Source: Trema orientale
Lineage: Eukaryota; Streptophyta; Magnoliopsida; Rosales; Cannabaceae
NCBI GenBank assembly: GCA_002914845.1
Contig: JXTC01000429.1
Location: 75,563-139,562 of the forward strand
Reading direction: 5' to 3'
DNA length: 64,000 nt
The notes under the pieces are model-generated. The model did no database searches. It worked only from the letters and a program-made list of their open reading frames with translations, and had not been told where the DNA came from. A program made the translations under genes and the position numbers. Numbering within the stretch: position 1 is the stretch's first letter; each line of letters opens with the position of its first letter. This document shows, one piece after another, positions 34,926-43,686 of this stretch.

Positions 34926-36268
34926 TGACAAGTGAACTTTATTAACTTATTTAGCCTTATTTTTATCTCTGTATTTGCTTGTTTTCCTCGTTTCTTTTAT
35001 TTGATTTCGTGTTTTTACTCATTTTTCTCAGGATCCAATTAATTCTAGAAGCATTGGAGAAGATCACCAAGATAGCTAATTGAAAATGTGGCGTTTTTAA
35101 GCAGAAACATCAGCGCCGCGGTGCTGGTTGCATTCAAGGTTCTGAAATTTTTTTCCAGAACCATCAATGCCGCGGTGCTATACAGGCAGTGCCGCGGCGC
35201 TGCACTCTTTTCTGCCCAGTGCCACGGCACTACAAATATAGCGCCGCGGCGCTACACAGCTAGCACCGCGGCGCTACCCCATGATCTGGCATTTTTTGTC
35301 AAGTTTTAACCTAGCCGCTAAAGGGGTATTTATAGGATCTTTTAGGGATTTGAAAGGGACATCTTCGGGGGACGTTTTTCTGGAGTTCGACAACAACTTT
35401 CAAGCAAAAAGAAGAGGAGAGAAGAGCATGTGAAGAGATTCTCACCATTCCAAAAAAAGAGTTCTTCTCCTCTTCCTTTTATGTTTTCAATGTTGATTGT
35501 TATTGGATTGTGTTTGCTATTTTCTACCATGAACTAAGACTTTTTGTCTAGAGGGATGATGTAATTTGACTTAAACCTATGTCTTGAATATCAATGTTGG
35601 TTTTGTAAATTATTCCATTTGGTTATTTGTGTACTCTTGTTCTTATTTCTTCTCATTTGATTGGCCACTTTTGAGATGTTGTTGATTCTAGAATTTTGAC
35701 TTGAGAAAGTAAAATTTTGGAATTGGGTGTAGAGTTACATAACCTAAGCTTACATAGAGTTTGAGAAAACCTATTTAACCTTTGAATTTTACTTAAGAGC
35801 TATTAAACTTAATGAACTCCTATTTGGCCAATTTTAGATAGAGATATTGAAATTGTGAATTAGGAGTATTTTTCTAATCATTCTTGAGAGAGAGAGTAGA
35901 ATTGCTTGTGAGCTCTAGCTTATAACAATTTTGGGAATTGGGTTAATGTGGCATTGAGAATTAAAGGACATAGAGGATAGTCAAGTGAAATCAAACCTCT
36001 AGCATTTTTACCATATTGTTACTTCTTCCACTACACCGTGTCTTGCTTTAGTTATCAATTGTTCTTTAATTTGTTTATTTCCATTTTAGCTACTCAAATA
36101 TTACCATTTGGTTGATTTTTCTAGATAAAATTAGGATTACTCAATTACGGTACTTAGTAGGATTTAATTCCAATCTCCGTGGATTCGACAACCCTATTTA
36201 CTATTTTACTACAAAACTTGACACCATATACTTGTCGTATAATTTACGTATATAACTTTAGCGTAGCA
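34926..36268 (+). repeat. 3' LTR of the Athila-like element
   Basis: 1343 bp, homologous to 26978-28301 along its length, with the GC-palindrome cluster at 35105-35280 rearranged relative to the 5' copy. Confidence 0.88.
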
Positions 36269-36900
36269 ATAGTATCTACTTTATTGACGAAAGGGGTAGA
36301 GGAGAATGCAAGAAATTGTCCAAAATAACATGTTGGGGAGAAAGAGGATGACAATCTACTTGCTAAGATAAATTGATAATTTGTGACTGTAACTTACACT
36401 TTCAGTCATACTTTGACATTCTTTGCTTAATTTATGAAGGGTCATGAGGAGAATGCAACTAAGAACCCAGATCAAAATGGTGGAAAAAAAAACATGAAAA
36501 ATCATTGTCGAAGGTAAATTAAACATTTGTGACTGTAAATCACAATTCTGTGACTTACAATCATAGATGTGAAACGATGCCTTATTTACTTGGACTTTAT
36601 GAGATCTTGACAGTATCTGCTTTATTGATGAAGGGTGTAGATGAGGATATAAGCAATTCTCCAAAACAACATATTGGAGAGAAAGACGATGACAATCCAC
36701 CTGCTAAGGTAAATTGATAATTTAGTAATTCATGACTATAATTCATAATTTTATAACTCAAAGTCAGGATGCCTCAATTAGTTTAACTTTATGAGATATT
36801 TTACACATTTTCCTTGATTTATGAAGGGACAAGATGAGCAAGATATAAGCACTAACACGGAGGAACATGCTAGGGAGAAAGTGAAGAAAATTATTTAATA
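36269..36900 (+). repeat. Tandem mini-exon units 2-5 of the Ulp1-like gene
   Basis: Four units with exons at about 36291-36367, 36438-36513, 36631-36708 and 36823-36899 are spaced about 145-195 bp apart. Each is preceded by TTTATGAAGGG or similar and followed by GTAAATT (unit 2 has ATAAAT, a lost donor) and a GTGACT...GTCA intron. Encoded pieces share a pattern such as KGVDEDISNSPKQHIGEKDD and KGQDEQDISTNTEEHAREK. They are clearly related to the unit at 26780. Confidence 0.75.
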
Positions 36901-36989
36901 ATTTGTTATTTGTAGTCACAATCTTATAACCGAGAGTCATAACTTGTATTACCAATTATAATTTCTGTTCTTATTTTTACTATCACATT

Positions 36990-38370
36990 AAACTGAAGAA
37001 AGCAAAAGTGGTTGTACAAGTGAAGTAGGTTCGACGCACCACAAGGTAAACAAAGGCTAGAGTCAGATTTTCTCTTTCTGAGAAAGAGGTAAAAAGCACT
37101 AAAGAACATGTGCCCGCCAGTAAGAAGGTTAGCAAGTCAAAAAAACTGAGGACTGAATGGGGATTCTAGAGAAAATGCCCTTTTTCTTTTGAGCCTGATG
37201 AAGAACCTAATCAACAAATCTTCAAGGCCTTTGATAGCTGGATCAAAGTAAGCCTTGCAAAAGGCCTCCAAAGGATATAAGTTTTCATATTAATACAAAT
37301 TATCTTCTTAAATGAATCGAAACAATTATTAGCAATTATTGCACACAATTTGACTTCAGTATAGATATGTACATGTAAAGTACGAACATCATAACGAGCA
37401 CCTCACAAAGACATTGAATTTAGGTACCACCTCTACTAACCAAAAGAGCTAGTTATATGTTCTTCACCAACAAAAACAATGGTTGTAGGACGATGTAAGT
37501 AACCAATTATTGCATTTTCTATGACCAATTATGTGACTGTTTGTCACATATTATGTGACTACTTGTCATAATAGTAGTTAAATTAATGTCATATGCTTTT
37601 TGTGTAGCATATATGTACTTACTTTTACTACTTGCGAAAGAAGCGTAAGTACAACATGGACCGGTTCAGACAGTCTTTCACCACAACAGATACATATTTT
37701 GCAAATTATGTTGAAACTGCTTGGAAAGAATTCAAGAATTCTGGGAGAAAAATTGATTGGGATCAATAATCAGCTCTTCAAAAGTACGCTCTTGATGGTC
37801 GCTTAGCCTGTAATTTTTCGTGGACTGAAGTAAATCAGGTGTATATTCCAATGAATGTTGAGACACTTAAGCACTAGATTCTCTTAGTCTTCGATCTATT
37901 AACAAAGACCATCACAATATATAATTTCCTGAAGGGTGACGAAGATTATGACATAATTATCAGGGAGAAGATAGAACCAACGGCTACTCTTTCGCCGATT
38001 CTGCTAGATTTTCTTGGCCTCTTTGCAGAGAGAAAAAATGACTACGGCTCTAGCCCATTCAAAGTTGAGCATTGTCCCGACAACCCACAACAAGATAACA
38101 CGTACGTAACTTATTTTTTGTTTTTGTTTTGTTTACATATTGTCATACTTGTTTTAACATTGATTCTCAATTTTGTTTTGTGGAATGATAGTGGGGACTG
38201 CAGAGTATTTGTCATTAAATATGCTGAATATCTCATGCATGGGTATGCAATTTCAGAGGTCATTCAAGATAAGATGAATTTTTTTCGGGGGGAAGCTGGT
38301 ATATGAGCTTTATTCTCATGCAATGGACAAGGAAGAGAATGAAGTTGTTAGTGACTTGGGGAGAAATTAA
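36990..38370 (+). pseudogene. Ulp1-type (C48) SUMO-peptidase-like domain of the MULE gene
   Basis: The end of the Ulp1-like gene. A basic region (VKSTKEHVPASKKVSKSKK) and CPFSFEPDEEPNQQIFKAFD lead to the exon at about 37600 (YFYYLRKKRKY, QSFTTTDTYFANYVETAWK). The His region follows (QVYIPMNVETLKH, a TAG where Trp is expected, then ILLVFDLLTKTITIYN). A clean intron (38102-38191, GTACGT...ATAG) separates the Cys region, TGDCRVFVIKYAEYLMHG, where the usual GDCG is GDCR. An extra G in the run 38287-38292 shifts the frame; the intended end is EVVSDLGRN and TAA at 38370. Ulp1 peptidases cleave SUMO from proteins. Catalytic His, Asp and Cys positions can be seen, but the gene is broken. The stop is about 50 bp from that of the convergent transposase. 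Confidence 0.85.
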
Positions 38371-38419
38371 CTATGTTTAGTCTTTTTTGTGGTAATTTGT
38401 AAATGGCCAAATAATTAAG

Positions 38420-41400
38420 TTAGGATAATGTACTTGGAACCAACGTTTTGTGACTCATGTGATGAAGTGCAAGGCCCAAAGTGATGGTTTCACTACACGA
38501 TTTTTTTATCTCTTCCCGGATTGTCCAACCAGAAGAGTCACCAATAGGGTAGATAACTCCAGCATAAGTGGATAGCAACTTCTCCTTTTTGTAGTAGGGA
38601 GATATATAATTATAAACAGAAAAGGCTTGAAGTGCACAAGCTGCCACTAGTACACATATAAATTGGCCGACCTGAAATTCCCTACATGTGCAAGTTTAGT
38701 TCTCAAGATCATCAATATATGACCTACATTCTCTATCCACCACCTCGAACAATGGTAGAAGTCATGCAAACTGTCAGTAATCGTACAACATACTATAACA
38801 AATTGAATGACAATAAGGCATACATATTATATGTATATTGCTAGTCTCAAAATTTACGACGAGATGTTATTGAATGATAATGTGGCATATATATTATGTA
38901 TATTGCCAGTCACAAAATTTATAGTGCAAAGTCACAGAAAATAATAAAAACAATACACTGTCACAAATTGAATGATAATATATAGCATAAATATAACATA
39001 TATTGCCAGACACAAAATTTATGACGAGAAGTCACAGAAAATAATAAAAATAACACACTGTCACAAATTAAATGATAATGTGGGATAAATATAATATATA
39101 TTACTAGTCACAAAATTTATGATGAGAAGTCACAGATAATAATAAAAATAAAATAAAGAACACAATGTCACAAATTGAGTAAAGAATGTGGCATAAATAT
39201 AATGTATATTGCCAGTCACCAAAATTTATGACGAGAAGTCACATAAAATAATAAAAAGAAAATAAAGATCATGAGTCACCGAGTATACTTACAATCATTC
39301 CAGTTGAGGCAACATGAATCTCCAATAAACGATTTTCTTGATTTGTAGCTAGCATTGTGAACATCCTAGCAGTAGCAAGTTGTCTATTATAGAACCATTG
39401 CTGTATCCTTCCTCTTAAAAACTCAAGTAACTTCCTAACCGGAAATTCCCAAGATTTGGTGTCCACTGTATTGAACGATTCAGCATTGTTGGATATCATG
39501 ATAGAGTACCTCCTAGCATTAAAATGGCAACATGCCTACTTTTCGTTTCCCACCTCATTGGATGCAAGATACTCACGGATGCCAGGATCCTCAAGGTCAA
39601 GGAAATTCATGTAATTTTCCCACTCTCTGATAGTATATGCCTTGGCAGCCTTCACAAACTTCCACTTTACAGCTTTTGACACGCTTCTAAATTTGTTCCT
39701 TACATTATTCAACAGATGATGCATGCAAAAGCCATGATAAGCATTAGGATGCACTTCATCAATCGCATATGCAATGCTATCAGCTCTATCAGATATTATT
39801 GCGAGATCATCTCTGTCACCAATTGCTTCCTTCAACTTCATCAAGAACCCCACCCATGCAGCATTATTCTCAGAGTCACCAATTCCAAATGCCAAAGAGA
39901 ATACTTGCTCGTTTGTATTCATTACACATGCAGTGAACAATGTCCTACAATAATAAGACTTTAAGAAAGATCCATCAACTATTATCACAGGTCTACAGTA
40001 TGGCCATCCTTGAATGAAAACCGACACGGACATGAAAAAGTACTTGAAGTGTTCTACCATTCCCTTTTCTTCATCTTCTATCTCCTCCGTCTTAAGAGCA
40101 ATAATCGAGCTAGGTTTACTAGTTTCTAACTTGTAGGCAAAAGAAGATAATAAAGCATAAGACTATGCATCTAACCCTAATAATATCTCCAATGCCTTTT
40201 CTTTTGCCCTCTATGCTTTTTTGTAATCTATATTGATGTCATGCTCCCTCTTAATTTCATCTATAATGTCATTAGGCCCGAAAGGTTTTCTAGCTGAGTT
40301 TGAATAATGGTACTTGACCATGTCAATAATTATGTAACTAGTTACTTGTCATGCTCTCCTTGCCTACTATCAACAGAGCAAGTATGCGCAGAATTGTACC
40401 TGCATCAAATTATAAGGTGTAAGTTGCTTATAGAAAGTGACCACACATTTGCCATATAGTTTGTGTCGACCAGTCACAACATTAGTGACTATTTGTCACA
40501 CTCATTATAAATATACAATTCATTTGAATACAGATTCACTAAAATACCTTCTTATTTGGAGCATAGCAGTCTGTTTGATCTTAGTCACATGTACAGACCA
40601 TTTGCAATTATCGTCAAAACACATAATGTGTAAAAAAACTTTTGGTTGAAGCTCTAACTTTGAATTCAAAGTGATTACTAATTACAAACCTGTGTAGATA
40701 CTTCTGTAGTGCCCCTTTATTGACATATATTGCATGCGCTCTTATCACAATCGATGATAAAGATAAAACCACATCTAACAGTTCAGAGGGGATGGTATCG
40801 CCTAAACTCATAAGACCTTCTGCATTCTCAGAAGGAACACTTTTGTTGATTAAGGAAGTTCTAGCTTCAATCTTGCGCTGAGATTGACCACAAATCACAG
40901 ATCTAATACCATTGCTTGTGCAGCATATTGTACATCATTGCTTGGGAAACCATTGCTTGGTGCACCATTGGTTATTCTATTAACTTCTTCCACTTTAGGG
41001 GGTGTTTGAAATTGGGACTGTTCTTCTAATCTATCACCAGCACACTCAGTAACAAAAGAAATATATGGCTCCTCTCGGGTTTGAATCGGCTGACGAGGGG
41101 GCTGTTTTTGACTGGGTGGCATAAATATCCCTTGCATTGTCATTGGTTCGTCAATTATATCTATACAAAGCGGGAACTTGGTCCTGTCAACTTCATTCCT
41201 TTTTAGCTCCATATAAACTTTAACAGTTGGTCACTAATAATCTTCACAGGACAAAGTCTCACATCAACAATATATTTCATCTCTATTATATGGTGTTCAA
41301 GTCTCAACTCTAGAGCCTCAAACACAAGTTCTAACAAAGTGACATAGGCTGCTCCGTTAGGAACCAAAATACCTGTAGTCTTTATTCCCTACTAAACGTT

Positions 41401-41455
41401 ATTGTTGTCCCACCTACCATTGTAATTAAGGAAAATAACAATACTGCCTATATCT
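38420..41455 (-). pseudogene. MULE (MURA-type) transposase
   Basis: Minus strand, with exons and introns. About 41455-40895: N-terminal part (IVIFLNYNGRWDNNN, LVPNGAAYVTLLELVFEALE, MELKRNEVDRTKFPLCIDI). 40898-40555: DNA-binding-like part (GALQKYLHRFVISNHFEFKV, FDDNCKWSVHVTKIKQTAML). About 40240-39294: the MULE catalytic domain (PVIIVDGSFLKSYYCRTLF, IGDSENNAAWVGFLMKLKE, AIISDRADSIAYAIDEV, GFCMHHLLNNVRNKF) with one TAG at about 39517 where Trp fits. A perfect donor (GTAAGT) opens an intron 39293-38771 filled by tandem repeats. The last exon (38770-38420) carries the SWIM zinc finger (TCTCREFQVGQFIC, with Leu at the usual His) and YNYISPYYKKEKLLSTYAG. Several stops and shifts make it inactive. 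Confidence 0.88.
38800..39262. repeat. Tandem array of about 100-bp units in the transposase intron
   Basis: Four to five units are anchored on ATATTGCCAGTCACAAAATTT at about 38836, 38901, 39001, 39099 and 39207. Each also holds GACGAGAAGTCACAGAAAAT and CACTGTCACAAATTGA. Spacing is about 65 to 108 bp. The array fits entirely in the intron between the catalytic and SWIM exons. Confidence 0.8.
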
Positions 41456-42506
41456 GCAAAAAAAAAAACCAACAACGTAAGTTTATAATTACAAGAAGCT
41501 ATGACAATCAGTCACAAAATGAGTTTAGAATTTTGATTATTTTCAAGAAATTGTGACCATATCTCTCACACTTGTGGCAACCGGTCACAAAATTTTGACT
41601 AATTCTATACCCGAAGTTATTAACTATGGAGAATAAACACGGACAAGGTGTCGAACAAGGTGTCATAAAATTTGTGACACCTTCTAATCTAATAAAGTAC
41701 TCTCACAAATTCAGCCTTCTTCCAATTACAATGTTACTAAAGTATAATGACACATTGTGACAATCTACAGACTACAGCTGTCACAAAATATTAACAAACA
41801 GTCACACATCTGATACTATCACAGATATATTTCTATGCATCATGATCAAATATATATATTTGTGAGTGGCAACATACATTTATGAATGGCAATATACATT
41901 CATGATAAAAACTCTTACTTTTAATTTCAATACTTGTCAAAAATTTCAAGCAAATCTATTTTTAATCATCTTAGTCACTAGATCCTAACTTATGACCTTA
42001 TACAACCACTACCCACTTAGTTTTAATACCAAATAAGAATAGACTTGTGGAGGAAAATGGCCTGAACCAGAAAGAGATATGGCTAGAAAAGCTTCTAGCT
42101 GAACCCAAAGACACAGTTGGGAGAAGAAGCTTCGAGCTAAACAAGAGAGAGATGGATGGACAACCTTCTTCGAGTTGAAATGGAGAGAGAGAGAGAGAGA
42201 GAGAGACAGATACATGCAAAAGAGAGAGAGAGATGGGCGGATTTGAGTTGGGGAGAAGAGAGAAAGAGAGAGGATAGTCGAATCTGAGTCTGGGGAAAAG
42301 AGAAAGAGAGAGATGGCTGAATCTAATTTTGGCAGGAAGGGTAGTAGGTTTTAGGAGGGAAATAGTGGGAAAAAGAGGGGGAAAGTAGAGAAAAGGTGAG
42401 AAAATTGGACAATTTTTGAGTAAAATATTGGTATGTGTCATAAGGGTTAAATTGGAACACAATTTTTTCTCTCTCCAAAATACAACTGCAAAAGTCATTT
42501 TGTACA
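41456..42506 (-). other. MULE right sub-terminal region (transposase promoter side)
   Basis: No coding match. It includes many GTCACAAA motifs (41500-41850), then a GA-rich stretch (42120-42320) with an (AG)n run at 42183-42206. On the transposase strand this is a CT-rich leader-like sequence. The long minus-strand frame here is only Ser/Leu-rich low complexity. Confidence 0.5.
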
Positions 42507-42582
42507 ACTAAAAAAGTCATTTTCAAAAAATTAACTAAAAAGTCATTTGGCCCCAAATTGGAAGTAGCCATATCAATTTCCC
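42507..42582 (-). repeat. Right terminal inverted repeat of the MULE
   Basis: Reverse complement starts GGGAAATTGATATGGCTACT and matches the left end at 21404-21480 at roughly four of five bases. The 9-bp target copy TATTTTTTA follows at 42583-42591. Confidence 0.88.
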
Positions 42583-42591
42583 TATTTTTTA

Positions 42592-43686
42592 TTCAACCTT
42601 CCTTAAGTGGGTTTTGAACCCTAAATTTCACCAATTTTGCTTCTTTTTTATTCCTTTTTTCTTTTCTAGTTTTTTTTTCTCTCTATTTTTATAACCTTTT
42701 CTAATTTTTTTCCTCCTCAATCTTACTCCTATCTTTTTCATTTTTTTCCCTCTTACTTCATAAATATTCTTTCTCATTTTAATTTTTTAATTCTTCTTTT
42801 TGTCTTTTTTTTTTAAATTCTTTTTTCCTTTCACTTTTTTTTTTCAAAAAAAAGGGAGCACTAACTTTTTTTTCCTCTTTTTTTTTCACCCCTCTCATGG
42901 ACAGAAGAAGTTATTCTTTCTCCTTTTTTTGACGAATTTCAAGAGTGATGGATTACAAGATTAGTGACTGATTCTTAGCTACCAAATTGAATATTAGTTT
43001 CCACTAAACAAATTAGTTGCTAGTTATGGATAAAATCAATGAGGTTAATAAATTTTCAGTAACAAAATTGGTCATTAGTTTCCGGTAACCCAATTGGTTT
43101 CTGGTGACCAAACTAATAATAAATTAGGTTACTTATTTTAATAGTAACCAATTACAATAGCGACTATTTCCAGTAACCAAATTGGATTTTTTTTTTAACT
43201 CCCTTTTTGCTATAATTTTTTTTTTTTTTGTTTTGAATAAGAACTTTTAAGCTATCTATAGTAACCAACTGCTTCAATAAACAACAAGTACTAGATAGCA
43301 TACAGTAACCATATAAATTAATTGTAACCAAGCTAGAAACTGGCTTCTTAGTTAACCAGATTGGTCTCTAGTTACAAATCGAAACCAATGTGGTTACTGA
43401 TTTCTCTAGTAATCAATTTGGTTTCTAATTGCGGGTTGAAACCAATTTAGTTACTGATTTCAAAGAATATCATTCTAATACTAATTTTATTATTGATTTC
43501 TAGTTTCTAGTAACTTGATTTAGTTACTCGTTTTTAATTTGCAGTAACTAATTACGTCTTAGCATAATAGCTGTGTCTTTTTATGCAACCCTCCTTAAGT
43601 GGGGTTCGAACCCTAGATTTCACTATTTTAACAAAGTAGATGCGTCTCGTTTCTAGTTTCTAGGGAAAGGAAATTGCAACACTTTC
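42592..43686. other. Low-complexity region framed by a direct repeat
   Basis: Poly-pyrimidine DNA (42630-42900) is followed by degenerate short repeats built on GTAACCAAATTGGTT and TAGTTACTGATTTC (42950-43560). A 35-bp block (CCTTAAGTGGGGTTCGAACC and on) occurs at about 42600-42633 and again at 43589-43622, so the whole stretch may be an insertion or duplication of about 990 bp. No gene seen. Confidence 0.5.

Larger units (their letters stand above)
26978..36268 (+). mobile_element. Athila-like Ty3/gypsy element, RNase H and integrase lost
   Basis: Both LTRs (26978-28301 and 34926-36268) start TGAYAAGTGAA and end in TAKCA. The primer-binding site TGGCGCCGTTGCTGGGGA (28308-28325) is the tRNA-Asp type used by Athila/Tat elements. 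Gag, a DLGA-type protease, RT and a third ORF follow on the plus strand. RNase H and integrase are missing; their place holds a fragment of the Tekay-type LTR (31757-32400). The flanks ACAAT and ATAGT differ, but a paralogous MULE unit at 36607-36620 reads TTGACAGTATCTGC. An ancestral target of ACAGT with one transition on each side explains both copies. Confidence 0.88.
21404..42582. mobile_element. MULE (KAONASHI-like) carrying transposase and Ulp1-like genes
   Basis: The ends are inverted repeats of about 75 bp: left TGGAAATTGACCCGGCTACT, right (reverse complement) GGGAAATTGATATGGCTACT. They share later blocks such as TTTTTGAAAATGACTTTTTTA. The 9-bp flanks TACTTTTTA (21395-21403) and TATTTTTTA (42583-42591) differ at one base, as for a Mutator-type target duplication. 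Inside are a plus-strand DUF1985/Ulp1-like gene (22880-38370) and a minus-strand transposase (41455-38420) that converge with about 50 bp between their stops. MULEs with a transposase and a ULP-like gene are known in plants as KAONASHI elements. A solo LTR and an Athila-like element inserted later; without them the MULE is about 10.2 kb. All genes are decayed. Confidence 0.88.

Noticed and set aside
38800..39262. Regularly spaced repeats resembling a CRISPR array
   Set aside because: Plant DNA; the units are degenerate tandem repeats without unique spacers and lie in a transposon intron.
41998..42507. A 169-codon minus-strand frame rich in Ser and Leu
   Set aside because: It is the translation of (CT)n low-complexity DNA in the MULE leader.
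43589..43622. A tRNA gene suggested by GGTTCGAACCC
   Set aside because: No cloverleaf, acceptor stem or anticodon arm can be drawn around it.
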